DNA of 64,000 bases from Rotaria socialis. Taxonomy: Eukaryota > Rotifera > Eurotatoria > Philodinida > Philodinidae. Both the position numbers and the translations under genes were made by a program. Location of the stretch: the NCBI GenBank assembly GCA_905331475.1, contig CAJNYU010003737.1, positions 1-64,000 on the forward strand, read 5' to 3'. Every line of letters begins with the position of its first letter. The first letter of the stretch is position 1. Under the pieces are notes generated by a model. That model made no database searches. It worked only from the letters and a program-made list of their open reading frames with translations, and was not told the origin of the DNA. Below, one piece after another: positions 36,694-50,187 of this stretch.

Positions 36694-36701
36694 TATAAAT
36701 A
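36694..36701 (+). promoter_or_regulatory. TATA box of the chitin-binding protein gene
   Basis: TATAAATA lies 55-62 bases upstream of the start codon at 36756, in a position that would put transcription start near 36725 and leave a 5' leader of about 30 bases. A canonical TATA suits a strongly or stage-specifically expressed secreted structural gene (inference). Confidence 0.6.
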
Positions 36702-36755
36702 GCCACTTCCTACAACGAATTCTTTCATTCAATTCAATCGCATTGGAATACAACA

Positions 36756-39049
36756 ATGACTTTTCGGACTAGCTTCATAATTCGTAAGTACAATTATTCT
36801 TTCATCTAAACTATTGATTCGAGATTTTTCTTTAAACTATAGTATCTCTTATTTTCCATATCATCAATGGAATCTTTGGTTTATCTCTTAATGAAACAAG
36901 TAGTACAAGTGCATTGCCATCAGTACAAAATTCAACAGTAGTCGTTAAAAAACTTGCAAAATGTAAGTTTATGAATGAATGAATGATTTCTATTCATTTT
37001 TATATTAATCATAGATACACTTCAAGAAAAAACGTCAAGTATTCAATATCTATCTGAAGCTGGCTCACGTTGTGCTGGTAAATTATTTTACACTTGATAA
37101 TGGCTTTTTCCATGACACTAATCTTTCGAAATATTTAGAAGATGGTTTCTATCCAGATAAAGATGACTGCCGAAAATTTCATGTCTGCTATAGTGGTACA
37201 CAATCGGTTCGTTGGTGCAAAGAAGGAATGTTATGGGATGAAATTAAAATTGGTTGTGGTATGCAGAACGTAACGGTATGCAGTGGCGGTCGAAAAACAT
37301 GGACTCGCGATGAAGGTAAAGCATTGTTCGATAGTTGATTTATGAAGAAAATAATGAGAAAATTTAGAAACTACAACAACAACAATTGCATCGAAAACAT
37401 TGAAAGGAAATTATACGTGTCGATCAGGTGCAAATGGATTATTTGCTGATCCGAGTTCCTGTTCGATTTATCATTGGTGTGTTCTTGGTGTACTTCATTC
37501 AACGCATTTTTGCAATCCTGGTTTACACTTTTCAGCTAGTGCCAGTGGATGTGTTTGGCCAAAAGATGCTGAATGTAAGAATTTATTTATCGATGTTGAC
37601 GGGGAACTTGGATTTTCCACTGTTTTAGGCGAAGGACAAATTGCACCACCTTATTCGTCAACTGAATGTGCATTAGGCAATTCAGGTTATTATCCTGATC
37701 CTTATGATTGTTCGGTATTTCATTATTGTGATGGTAAGATATAAATGTTTTCTTCTTTTTTATATAAGTAAATAATTTTCTTACATATAGGTGTTCGAGT
37801 TCTTAGTGAATCATTACTTTGTTCAGCTGGTCGAGTTTGGAGTTCACGTAAAGTTTATCTAAATTAACAATTACTGAAGAAAATAGTAATTTTTATTTTT
37901 TAGGATTAGAAAATTGTGCATGGCCTCATGAAGTACCTGAATGTATGTTTCGATTTTGCTGTTTGATAAGTTCCTATTGAATATATTTTGTAGGCGTCAA
38001 TTCATGTCCTGCAAACTATTCAAGTCAAATGCGTTTTGCCGATCCAGCAGTATGTTCTCAATATATTCAATGTGTTGATGGTCATTTAGAACCACGCATG
38101 TGTCCACAAAATTTTCTTTTTGATCGTATTACAAAAACATGTAAGCCATACGATCAAGCTGAATGTCATGGTAGTAAACCAGATATATTTTTAACAACAA
38201 CAACAACAACAACAACAGTTAATCCTTGTGAGTTTTATTGATTGGAACCGTTAGAAAGAAAGAACAAAAAAAAAACATTTCCATCAATTTTTCTAGATCC
38301 ATCACAGGATTCGTATGACTATAATCCAACGGTTTCAGAAGATGTCATTAAAAAACAACGCATCTTTCAATTTAGTTGTATTGGTAAATAGAGTCGAATT
38401 TTTTTGTTTTTCAGTAAATTGAATTTTAATCTAGTTGACGGTTATTATGGTGATGTTTATGATTGTCGCATTTATCACGTATGCGTTGATGGCCGTGACC
38501 ATCGATCACTTTGTGCTCCAGGTCTCGCTTGGGAATCGCTATTACGTTTATGTATGCCAGTTCAGCTTGTTAATTGTCAAAGTTCGAAATCAATTGAAGG
38601 ATCACCAGGTAAATGGAAACTTCTTTTTTCTTCGTTTCATATATTAAATCTTCTTTTAATAGATTCATCCAAGAAAAAATGGCTTCAACTCTATACTCGT
38701 TCCGTTCTAAGAACAACGACAACATCGACAACAACAACAACACCAAAACTACCGTTTGCTTTACCCTCCATTTTCACTTGTGCTGGTCGTTCTAACGGTT
38801 ATTACGCAGATCCAGTTTATTGCCATAAATTTCATTACTGCGGAACGGGTATACTACATATCTTGTTTTGTTTTTAGTCTTTATCTATACACATTTATTT
38901 TCATCATTTGTCTGGCCTTATTTTTTTCAGGCTGGCATAGTGTGATGGAATGTGATAAAGGCTTAGGATATTCGGCTCGAGAACATGATTGTATACCAAT
39001 TGAACTTGTTAATTGTGGTGCCAAGAAGTTTCTCAAAAAACAAAATTAG
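36756..39049 (+). CDS. Secreted peritrophin-like protein with six chitin-binding (CBM14) domains
   Basis: Twelve exons splice to 549 residues. An N-terminal signal peptide (SFIILSLIFHIINGIFG) is split by the first intron. Six type-2 chitin-binding domains follow, each with six Cys and the aromatic core: DGFYPDKDDCRKFHVCY, LFADPSSCSIYHWC, GYYPDPYDCSVFHYC, RFADPAVCSQYIQC, DGYYGDVYDCRIYHVC and GYYADPVYCHKFHYC. Short Thr-rich mucin-like linkers encoded by ACA repeats lie before domains 5 and 6. Every intron falls in phase 1, so exon or domain duplication keeps frame. Expected role: binding chitin in cuticle, jaw (trophi) or gut lining in the extracellular space. It is followed by AATAAA at about 39122. 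Confidence 0.92.
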
Positions 39050-39541
39050 CTCATCATTTGTTATACTAATATTCGTGTTCTTTATCTTTTATCTAATTAT
39101 GTATTTAAATTCATTTAATCAAATAAAAATCTTCCTATATTGACCAACATATGTGCATTTTTCCCTTGTTTTTTTCTCGCACGCATTAGAATATTTTTAT
39201 TATGCTATGATGCAATGCTCTTTGTATTTGACATAGAGAACATACAAAAAGAAAACGAGAGAAATGAAAAAACGAAAAAGAAAAAGAAAAAGCAAAGAAA
39301 AAAAAAAGAAGGATATTAATGTATAAAAAGATAGAAAAGAAACAAGCGAGTCTACAGTCGTCAGCATAGCCTAGAAGAAATACTTAGTAGTTGTAGATTT
39401 CGTCTATTTATTGTTTCTTCCATTCAAGGAAAATTATAGTTAACATTCAGCTGTTCTTCAAAAAAACAAAAACAAAATCAATTTGCTTATTCCATTAATT
39501 GCTTTGGATTTTAATTATTAATGATTTAAAATTTACTATAA
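39050..39541. other. Intergenic: polyadenylation signal and A-rich spacer
   Basis: AATAAA at about 39122-39127 follows the chitin-binding gene by about 75 bases. A purine-rich tract (GAAAAAG words) lies at 39240-39340. Confidence 0.5.
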
Positions 39542-41442
39542 ATGTCTTCAATCGTTACCATTATTGATAATGACATCTTAGTGTCCACCTTACAAAAAGG
39601 ACTGTATACACTTGCAGCTTGCTCTATTCTTGGTACAGCAGCCTATCTAGGTTACAAAGCGGCTGAACCTGAAAACAAAAATATTCTTCAAAATCGCAAT
39701 CCAGAACTAAACGAACGGGTAAGCTGAAGAAAAACGAAAAGGACCGTAGCCGATCTCAAAGTATATTTTCCAGCTCTTAGAATCATCAATCAAGATTAAG
39801 TATCGAGATATTACCTATTAGACAGGGATACTAGTGCACACTTTTTTTATTGCACGGAAAGAACAGACTATGCAACGAGGGGTTTGGCCTTGTTACGTAA
39901 ACGAATAGAAAAACAACACAAACAAATATGTAAAAAAAGAAAGGTAATAGACCAAAATGAAGAGGTTCGTTATAGTTTGTTACGGGGGCACACGAATGAT
40001 AAGCGTCCATTTAGGAAGATGAAAATCCAGTTGAGTTGAAGAAGAAGCAAAATATATCGGTATACTAGCTGCCTTGCTTCTCTTCGAAGATTGATTAAAA
40101 GTCAGCAGTATAGCAAAACAAAAGATATACGATTATTATGGGTTTTTTTTGTATTGATAAATTTGCATTCGTTGCTTTGCAATAGATAAAAGAACGTCCT
40201 GCTGATAATAGAAACGCTAATAAATAAAAATCATGTCAGGCCTCTCTTGAAGTTTACAATCATTCCGTTCCCACTGAGTTTCTTCTCGCTGTTTATAATA
40301 AACTTATAGGCTTTTGTTTTCAATTGACATTGAAATTGTCTAATATTCTTTCGTAGAAAAAAAAGAAAAGAAAATGAAGATAATTTTATCAAGAATCACT
40401 TACGAAAGATAATAAAAAGGGAAGAGCTGCCTTGCCCATTTTTACAAATATTACCACTAGTCACGTTATGACTCATAGAAGGACTGTAGTGGGAGCCCCG
40501 GTATATGATGACTTGCTGCCTATTCTTATCGAGAGTTGATTATATATTGTGATGTAATTGACTTTATCATCATCCCTCCCGTTCCCTTTTTTTCTTTTGA
40601 AGGTTTTTATATAAAATGATTGCTCATCATGCAAAGACATGATCCATAGCAAATTTTGTAAAATAGACGAATCTGATTTCTCTATTATTACCTGATTGTA
40701 ACAATGAGAAATTGAAAAACAAGATTTGCACCTAAATACATGTTAATGATATAATAACGAATGACAAATTGTATTTAAACATCAATCTGAAAGTCAAGAG
40801 CACCAAATGGCATATCTCACAAGGGCGTGTATTTTACTATCGTCTAATAGGAGAATATCTGGTAATATTTATAGCAAAAGAGTCTACTGTTATAAAAGAA
40901 AACGGGCTGATGCCAAAGAGAAAACACTTCCTATCGTATGTGTTTATCAGAAGAAATTCTTTAGGATTTATAAAAGAAAACGACGTGTTGTATAAATCGA
41001 CTTAACCTCTTATTCTGCTTACAATAGAAGGCCATCATTTACTTGAAAATCTCCCGATAATCCAATGAATGTCGATTTTTTTTCACAGTACAAATTCTTA
41101 GAATATTGAAAAATATCAAATTTTTGAAGGTTATTTATATTCGAAAAAAATATTTGTCGTAGTTGCATATTTTTTCATGACTCAATAGAGATGTGCCCGT
41201 ATTGCCTTCAAAATAATAAAGCTCTATAATTATGTTTTTTCTCGATAGCATTGTATTTCATTGGATTAAATTGCGTGTTGAAAATATTGTTGACTGCAAA
41301 CCTTGACAACGAGCGACCTTGACAGTAATAATACCCTTTATTATATACTAAATGCTATTAGCGATTATTTATACAACATAAATGGTGACTTTGTTCTGTA
41401 AAACGTATGCTAACGTATGAGAGGGTCGCACGGGAATTCAAA

Positions 41443-41482
<40 letters not shown>

Positions 41483-43366
41483 GAACGTGTCATTTTCGTC
41501 AAATGCCAATGCCAATAAGGTGTGAAATTAAAAATTTCATAAGCATATATCTCAAATTGATTATTGAAATAGATTGAAACAGTACTTGAATCTTTGCGTC
41601 TTGACGATGATTCTTTACGACAAATTATGCAATTACTTGAGCAAGAAATGGATGCTGGTCTCTCTCCAGCTACACATGCCAAGGCTGATGTAAAAATGTT
41701 TCCAACTTATGTTCGAAATATAGCCAACGGATCAGAAACTGGTCAAGTACTTGCATTGGATTTAGGTGGCACTAATTTTCGTGTTCTACTTGTTGATTTA
41801 TTACCTGAAGGAAAAGTTGAATTAACATCGAAAATATTCGTTATACCACAATCAATTATGCTTGGCGAAGGAGTGAATGTAAATGAGAAAAAAAAAGAAA
41901 AATTGTTTTTAATTTTCGAGAAAATTTTCATTCGATTATTTTAGTTATTTCGTCATCTTGCTGATTGTCTTGTTGATTTTATGAAACAAGAAAAACTGAT
42001 TCAACCCGGTGTTCATTATCCATTAGGCTTTACCTTTTCATTTCCTTGCTATCAAGAAGGTCTTGCATCAGCACGATTAACATCATGGACAAAAGGCTTT
42101 ACATGCGCAGGTGTTGTCAAGGAGGATGTTGTTAAAATGCTACAAAAAGCTATCGATGAAAAGGTATTTTAGTTTGAAAACAAAAAGGAACGATTTTCAT
42201 TTCTTATTTCGTTCTCAAACTCTAGAATATTAATGTACAATGTGTCGCACTTGTTAATGATACTGTTGGCACATTAATGGCATGTGCCCATAAAAAGCCT
42301 CACACATCGATTGGTCTTATATTAGGTACAGGTACAAATGCATGCTATATGGAAACTCTAGATCGAATTGGTACATGGAATGGCGACTATGAGGAGCCAA
42401 AACAAGTGATTATTAATATGGAATGGGGTGCATTTGGTAACAATAAGCGTTTAAATCACGTTCGAACAAGATACGACGAAGAAGTTGATTTGTCATCCGT
42501 CAATCCAGGGAAACAAATGTATGAAGAAAAGAGTTTTCTGATGACAAAATCAAATCCGATCGTTTTCTTTTTCTAGTTTTGAAAAGATGATCAGCGGAAT
42601 GTATATGGGTGAAATCGTTCGTTTAATCATACTTGATTTAATGCAACAGGATTTATTATTTATTGGTCAATGTGATAATTACGGAGATTACAAAACACCG
42701 TTGTTTACACGCGGCGGTTTTTATACGAAATTTGTTAGCACTGTTGAAACCGACGAAGGCATTGCATTTTCAAACACGAGACGCGTTCTTCAAGATATTG
42801 GAATTAGAAATCCAACGTTTGATGATTGTGCAATTGTACAACATATCTGCAAAAATGTTTCCAAACGAGCAGCGCGATTAGCCGGTGCAGGTAACATATA
42901 TTATTATATTCATGATACTTTTAGAATTAAGCAATTATTTTCGTATCCTTCTTTTTGTTTTTGTGTTTATTCAGGTGTTGCTGTGCTCATTAATAGAATC
43001 AATAAGCCACATATAACTGTTGGCGTTGACGGTTCACTTTATCGTTATCACCCAAGATTTGAAAGAAACATGCAGAAATGTATAAAAAACTTAGTCAATA
43101 AAAACATAAAAGTCTGTAGTAAAATTCTATTGAACAAGAACAAAACACTAAAGCCCAAGTATCATGTTAATACATTTTAGTTTGAAATGTCATTGTCCAA
43201 TGACGGTTCGGGTGTTGGTGCTGCATTGACTGTAGCAGCCGAAGTATTGTCATGTCAAAACGATAAAAATCATCTGACAATCAAAAACCGAAACAACGTC
43301 GACGATCACACGTGTAAGATGACGAATAGAAAAGAAAATTTGAAAAACTCGCGGACAAACCAATAA
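39542..43366 (+). CDS. HK: Hexokinase with an N-terminal membrane anchor
   Basis: Seven exons (39542-39718, 41573-41878, 41945-42163, 42226-42518, 42577-42890, 42975-43111, 43181-43366) splice to 543 residues. It phosphorylates glucose with ATP, the first step of glycolysis. Motifs: phosphate-binding LALDLGGTNFRVLLV, sugar-binding FTFSFPCYQ and LTSWTKGF, catalytic Asp in LVNDTVGTLMA, GLILGTGTNACYME, NMEWGAFG and the C-terminal adenosine-site LSNDGSGVGAAL. One hexokinase unit, as in invertebrates and yeast. Exon 1 adds about 60 residues with a hydrophobic segment (LAACSILGTAAYLGYKAA), suggesting tethering to the outer mitochondrial or another membrane, and is separated by a 1.85 kb intron, far longer than any other in the gene. 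The C-terminus has a polar extension of about 40 residues. Confidence 0.93.
39719..41572 (+). other. Long first intron of the hexokinase gene
   Basis: 1854 bases between GGGTAAGC and TGAAATAG. It includes a CT microsatellite at about 41444-41482 near its 3' end. No internal gene is supported, and short frames at 40769-41005 look spurious. An internal alternative promoter giving a form without the anchor is possible, but no motif was identified. Confidence 0.5.
41444..41482. repeat. CT microsatellite
   Basis: About 17 CT units with one GT interruption, about 90 bases before the acceptor of hexokinase exon 2. Confidence 0.95.
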
Positions 43367-45568
43367 ATTGCTTTATTTGGAATTCAAGATCTATGCTGCC
43401 CTCTTGCTTAACCTTTGTTGAAATCTATTATATTCACATGCCTATCTGTATTTTGTTTCATTTTGTATATTTAGCTCAAAATCGAATTAACCTTATCCAA
43501 TGATCGCAAAAGCAAAAGGAGTACCGTTAGTTGCAATAGCATAAAGCTATTTTATACCAACACAAAAAACAGCAATCACACATTTACATCAATGTCCTAC
43601 TTGGATGATCATAATGATAAAGTGAATCTTTTATACACAATTTCAAAAAAAACAACGACATTTATCTTAGTAGAGTAGGCATGCATATTGCGTAAGAGTC
43701 ACTAATATTTTAGTTAGAATGTTATTTTAATCATGCCGTTTATACTTTAATGTTTTCTTTCTTTTTTTGTATAAAAAACCGATTTTCTATATGCTCAATA
43801 TTTATAGTGTTTTGGAAAGAACATGTGCGACTTTTTTCCTGTTGTCTGTTTTGTAGAAGAACTTCTTTTCTTGTTTTTTTTTTCTAATTTAAATTAGTCG
43901 ATTGTTAATTTTTTTTAAATTTATGCTGTAAATGTAGATCATTCGTTGAAATCTTGTGTTTTGCTATTCAATGGGTATGTTAATTCAATAAGGAAGATTG
44001 GATCCTGAAATATTTAAATGTTTTCTTTATATTAACAATATTCTTGACAGCGAGAGATTTTCATTCTGACATTCGAACTCTCTGTTAGTAGTGATTGTAT
44101 GCAATAGCACAAAGAGCATGACATACCGCATGTCACTTGCGAACTCGTGCATTTTAGACGCTCAAGAGATTGATCACATTCACATTAAGTAAATAATCTC
44201 GCTATCGAACTAATTATTTATGGTAGGAAAAGTGAGCTGCGCTTATTGTGCGTACGCATCGACCTATTCGAATTTCGCGTCGTTTACAATTAGAGCAGCA
44301 TCTTTGTTTTTTTCGTCATGGTTGAATAGAGCCCGATCAGCTTAATAATAAATTTTTGTTTTCTCGTATGTCATGTACTGGCAAAGTAATGTTGCAAACA
44401 TTCAAATCGAACATTTTCTTCTCGAGTTTCCGTACTACAACACACTGTTGTGTTTTATGTTTCAGTTTGCCATCATCTTGGATTTCACCACCACGTTATA
44501 GTTAATTTTAATTCGCTAGCAATGACTCATTTTGTGAGTATCCTACGCGTTGACAAGAAGGATATTTTTGTAGTTTGAAGAAAAGAGAAATATTTAAATG
44601 TTTTCTTTTCATTTCCATTGTAAACATAAATATTGGTAAAACTATTTGATACATAGAAACGAGTCACGTTACTGTAACGATGAATCATCTGCAGTTTATG
44701 ACTGACTTTTTGATTGAGTTTTACTTCTTTTAGTTTATCTATCGAAAGTACATATCGTATAAGCATATTCAAGTAAACCTTCTCTTCAGAACTCTACATT
44801 CCATGCAACGGAACAATTTGTTAAAATCTTCTTGTTTACTACGAAAGCGACTTTTATCGTTTCTGATACTTGAATCCTGTAAGACGTTTTCTTTTAATTT
44901 CCGTATAAATAAATCGATAGATAGACAGAATCATCTTAACTATTTTCACATAAAACTACGAGCATGATCAAGTAGGTTTCATTTGACCAACTAGTACGAA
45001 TGCATAATTTTATGCTGTTAGTCATCAATAGTCATTATAATGTGTCATCATTGCCTATGATACCATATTTTGACTCATTCTGAGTTATATTTCGAAGAAT
45101 GACTATTGCAGTGGTTTGTTTCTTCTTCTTCTTCTTCTTCTACTCCTTCTTCGTGTGCGATTATTTCTTGTATGATGTGGCATTTATTGAAGGAAAGGTT
45201 TCTTTTTCCCTTATTCTCTACGTCGACAACAACACAGCCCACGCCATCCACATTTCTTATTAAAGACGAGAATTTCTTTAAAGAGAAACAAGCGAAGAGA
45301 AAAAAACAACGAGTATTTTTTCTCATTGTGACATTCACAGCAAGTTACTGTTAACTCAAAATTATGTTCGATGCCGACAAAAATACACACCGTCTGTGTA
45401 AACTGCGGGAAAACAATGAGAATAAAAGCATGTAGATTTATGGAAATTGGTTTTTATTGATTTCTTTCTTTCTATTAGAATATACGAAAATAGATGCTAA
45501 GATTTTGATATTCAGTATATGTTCAATTTTGTTTTAGATTTATTTCAATAAACTAATTTCTTTTATTC
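43367..45568. other. Intergenic between hexokinase and the RBR ligase
   Basis: 2.2 kb, AT-rich, with a TTC-repeat tract near 45118-45155. Opposing open frames at 45075-45354 follow that low-complexity sequence and are not supported as genes. Confidence 0.45.
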
Positions 45569-47452
45569 ATGGCTGAGCAATGCCTATCTAATGCTACTGA
45601 GACTCCGTCCATTTCCCATCCGATGAAACAGCCAACTTCGATAGAAGCTCGTCATGTAAATACTCTCATTCGTCGTTCTCTATCCAATAAACTAAACATT
45701 CTTTCTCTAACTCCATCAACTACAATGACGACTGCTTCGACACCATCGACAGGTTCACTGGCGATGACTTGTATTGAATTAGGTTGTGTCGTTCGATCGA
45801 TTCATCGTCCTCAATCTATAATGAATGCAACGGAAACGATCACGACGACTCCTTCTACTGACGAGGATCACGTATTTATGCATGATGTTAAACGACTCGA
45901 AGTATTGACAGATGCCAACAACTGTGCCTTAACTTTTGATAGTGACAACGACGACAATGATGACGATGATGATGATGATTCTTTTGACGATGAAGAAGAA
46001 GCTATTGTAGCTGACTCTCTTAATTCTTCATTGTCTTCAACTATGTTGAATTACGTTCCTATGCCATGTCCCATTTGCCTCGAGCAAGCATCATTACAAA
46101 CAGCTCCATGTTGTACATTTTATTGTTGTTCTTCTTGTTGGCGTTCTCACATTTCAGCTTCATTAAATGATGGTCGCATTAAAATGTTATGTCCATCGAA
46201 TGAATGCAACAAATATTTGACGAGAGATTCTATTGTAAATTTTCTTCGTTATGATCCAATATTATATGAACGTTATCATAAATTATATGATAATGCAAAT
46301 CAAAATCCTCGTGCTAAAACATGTAAGTTAAATATTTGATGTTCTAGTCAAATAAATTCCTTTCTATGATTGATTTCATTAGGTCCACGTTGTTCACATC
46401 TTTATTCACTCGATACAATAACACCTGTTAAACTAAAAAAACATAAGAAAATTCCCAAACAAGTTCAATGTTCCGAATGTTCGCTTGTGTGGTGTTTTCG
46501 TTGTTCGGCACCATGGCATGATAGTTTAACATGTAAACAATTTATGAAAGGCGATAAACTTTTATTAAAATGGATTAAACAAAAATCTGAAGAACAACGA
46601 AATGCAAGAAAATGTCCAAAATGTTCTTCATTTATACAACGCGCTGGAGGTAAAAAATTGAATATTTTCATTTTTATATAGAACATCTTTTTGTTTTGTA
46701 AATTAGGTTGTCCTCATATGACATGTTCATCGTGTTCTTGTGAATTCTGTTATTTATGTGGTCGACGTTATGTTAAAATTCCAATTATTGGCCAACATAG
46801 TAATAAGCTCAGGTTCGTTGATCTTTGTCTTCTGAAATTAAACTAAAGAAATTTAATTTTAACTAGTATGTTTGGATGTCCATATAATCTTCATCCGGAC
46901 AGACCCTGGCTACGTCGAACCATTCGTGGTATGGTTGCTACGGGTGTTATTGTTGCATCACCTATTATTGTTGCTGGTGCTGTAACTGCAGCTGCTGTTG
47001 TTTTACCACCAGTTGGCATTTATAAACTTGTTAAACGTATACGTGCTCGACGTTCGACAGATATTTTAATGCGATCTTTTCGTGACGAACAAAATTTGTT
47101 AAATGGTATTCATATTCAGCAATTGCAAAATCCTCTACTGGAATTCGATTACAACGATGAACACATTAGTGCTGCTGCAAGATTAGCTATCTTACGAGAA
47201 CATTATGAAATAAGATCTTTTGCACAAAGAAACGAAGAAACTATCAATGAAACATTTCCATTAGCAATATTTGCCGATATGGATGTTGAAAATTTAACTT
47301 CCGATGATGATAAAATCCCACCAGGCTTTCAAACGTGCCCAACGACACCCTTGCTTGACAAACGAAAAGTTCGTAGTCGAAGTTTAAGCAATTCAGAACC
47401 TATAATTCATCCAAATATTAATCGTTATCATTCAGTCTCGTTAGAACATTAA
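45569..47452 (+). CDS. RBR (RING-IBR-RING) E3 ubiquitin ligase, RNF217-like
   Basis: Four exons (45569-46322, 46383-46649, 46707-46812, 46867-47452) splice to 570 residues. A low-complexity N-terminus with an Asp run is followed by RING1 (CPICLEQASLQTAPCC..CC..CW), an IBR (CPRCSHLYSL, then CSECSLVWCFRCSAPWH) and a second RING/Rcat (CPKCSSFIQRAGGCPHMTC) in which the Cys of GGCPHM is the expected thioester nucleophile. The intron after 46649 splits the Gly codon just before it. A strongly hydrophobic segment (VATGVIVASPIIVAGAVTAA and on) follows and is typical of RNF217/RNF19-type membrane-anchored RBRs, then a cytosolic tail. It transfers ubiquitin from E2 via the Rcat Cys; substrates unknown. 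AATAAA lies near 47706. Confidence 0.88.
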
Positions 47453-48128
47453 TTTATTTTTCGTTTCATAAAAAGAAAGAACGTGTGTTAAATATTTGCT
47501 TAGCATGATGACATTAAAGTGCATGTGCAGTACTACTGAACATGTCGTGTCTTTTTTTCTTGTCGAAGAAAAATGATTGCTGATGCTATTCGTACTGGAC
47601 ATTCATAGAATCTCTAGTCCGGTGTTTTTTGCCGATTTTAATTGCTTATAATACCTTGCTTTGTTTTGCGTATACTTTCTCAATGTAATTACGTAGTTTC
47701 ATGAAAATAAAAGTTTTGCATTATTTTTTACTGGAGTCTTCACTGTTCTGACGATGTTGCTGTTGTTACAGTTAAAAAAAATTAATTCTATCAATAAACA
47801 TCGTTTGATAAAGAAGCGAGAAAATAGCTGAATTGGTTGGCTGAGAATAAATAAAAAAAGATCTCAAGAACATTATGGCCTATTGATTCATAACGATCGA
47901 GGAAACAAAAATCTAAGCTGTGATAGAAGGACTATTTGTCTATTGGACTGGATATGTCTTGACGAGTATGCACATACTATGTTTATGATTCCATATGTGG
48001 TTTAATATAAACAACAGAACGTGTACTCGAGGAAAATAAACGTATATTAAATTGTATCCGATCTAGTTTATTCTTAATAAAAGTAGATTGTAAAATATGA
48101 AACTTAAAAAAATATAAAACAGCCATTA
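47453..48128. other. Convergent 3' region
   Basis: Short spacer between the ends of the plus-strand RBR gene and minus-strand OTU-like copy B. AATAAA for the RBR gene lies near 47706. Confidence 0.5.
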
Positions 48129-50187
48129 TTATTCATCATTAACATTCTCGAAAATAGAATCACAGAGTTGTTGATAGATTTTGACTTTTTTGTTCAAAGT
48201 ATTCTTTGGAACTTTAGTCTAAAGTAGAAAAAATTAAAAATTAAAAAATCATAATATTTTTTTCTTACATTTTTATCTTCGATTGAAATTTCACTAATAT
48301 ATTGCTTTTCACTATGCCGACGAAATTCGTCATCATCACCCGTTCTGCTCCATGGTGTTACTGCAAAGCGAATTTCATGAAGATGGTAAACTGCTTTAAA
48401 TTCTTCATGTTGTTTCTTAGCGAATATTGTTGTTATTTGTGTTGCATCTTAAAAAAAGAAAAAATTTATATTAACTACTGAACATTTATTAACTTACGAT
48501 TATTATCTTGTGGTGATGAAAAAACTCGCAAGGGTTGTTCACTTTTCATTAATTCATTATTCTTTTTCATAACGACTACAAATTGAAGTCTAAAAATGTG
48601 AGAAAAAATGTATATTTATTAGATAATATGAATATATATTAATTACTTTAATAGTCGGAATAGTTCGGAATAGTGTTCTAATTTGAGTTGACTATTAAGA
48701 TAGATGTATATCGGATTGACAAGTAGGCTTGCGCGATCTGTTGGATGTATTCGGAAGTTGAAGTACGGATTAATATAGGTATAGTTATTGATTTCTGGTG
48801 TAACTATACAAATTTCAAGACGATGCCGACGAATATCACCTGAGAAATGGGAATTCGGCAACTAGAGAAGAAGAAAAACAAAAGTGTAGCAATTATCTAG
48901 TTTAACTATTGGCATGTAATAATAACAAACCAATAAGTTCAAATAATTATTGTTGTTTCTATCAGGAAAGTAACGTGGTGGTCCAAGTTTTAATGGTTCT
49001 CCATTGCGGTCCTCCGTTCGTTTTGGTTCGAATTCGCTCAATGTACGACCACGAAATTCTAAAGCAAGTTCGATCTCAAATCGCATATTTTCCTGTTCAA
49101 CTTCAACACTTGATAATTTTTGGCGACCATTAGATGAATCTTAAAAGGAGCTTAATTAAGCAATGACAACTTTTCATGCATTCATACTTTTGACGTGTGA
49201 AACTTCTTCAGTAGATTCCGGTGCATCTAGAAGAAGAATGATTAATAGGAAAAGGAAAATACTCAATTTACTCGATGTCGACATTTCAAAAGTATCGCAT
49301 GTAGAAATTTTTTTTCGTTTATTCGAATCTATAAAAGATATTGTAGCAAATAACACGATTCGAAATATAATTGCAACGTACTATTAACTTCATTAGACAC
49401 TAATGTTGACGGGCGTTTAATAGTAAATCCTTTTTTTGGCTCATCGTATGAAGTTGTACTGGCAGCAAAAGTAGCCAAATGTTCTATTTTACTTTCAGAT
49501 GAAACTAAAATTAAAAAAAACAATAAATCAAACAAGTAACAATTGAGATGATTTTTTTACCCAGTGACTCATCGTCAGGTTGATGATCAACATCGCCTAG
49601 AAATATTACAAAACGAGTATTTTCTTTACGTTCAATATGTATTTCTTTTTTTTACAAGCAAGCGTTTCTTGAACAAATTTAGTAGCTAGTTGATAAATGT
49701 GTTGATCATCAGGTTTAAAAATTGTCATCTTTTCCATTGGGTTTTCTTTATTAATTGCATATAGGGAATCATAACGTTCATCATCTTCATCATAATAAAG
49801 ATAAATACATTCTTTGAAGGGTACTACAGGTGCATCATAAAGCGAAACATGTATATCATCTTCTCCGAATAAATTGTTTTTCATTGAAATAACATGAATT
49901 AAGAATTGACATACCATAGCCAACGCTTTAATTTGTATTTCATCTTCTGGCAATTTTCCTGTCATGATCTGATTACAATAAGTATCAATAGATTTACAAT
50001 TTGTGCCCCTTTGTATGACTAAGCTCTTTAGATTCTCATTTTTACGAATATAGTCAGCCACGAGCGAACGTAATTTTTTGTTATCCATGCTCTCCAGAGT
50101 TCCATTTGCAAAACGTATTGACGTATACAAAGATGCATCATCATTACTTTTGCTACGGTGGAATGTGTATATTTCTGCGGATTTCAT
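48129..50187 (-). CDS. OTU-like pseudoprotease with unknown C-terminal domain, copy B
   Basis: Paralogue of 26941-29063 on the opposite strand. Exons can be followed across the gene with conserved boundaries, ending at TAA 48129-48131. The start chosen is MKSAEIYTFHRSKSN, aligning with the start of copy A. The OTU-like core reads DASLYTSIRFANG, RSLVADYI, then ALAMVCQFLIHVI and a late ERYDSLYAIN. The Cys position is Ser again and the catalytic His position is Arg. The C-terminal region keeps FRGRTLSEFEPK, LGPPRYF, NPIYIYLNSQLKLE, HLHEIRFAVTPW and KQYISEISIED. Protein identity between copies looks moderate, so the duplication is old and both frames have been kept open. The middle linker exons differ most and are the least certain part of this model. 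Confidence 0.7.

Noticed and set aside
40769..41005. Two overlapping ORFs in the hexokinase intron
   Set aside because: No splice sites or homology; overlapping frames suggest chance.
45075..45354. Opposing Ser- and Glu-rich ORFs
   Set aside because: Produced by the TTC/GAA low-complexity tract.
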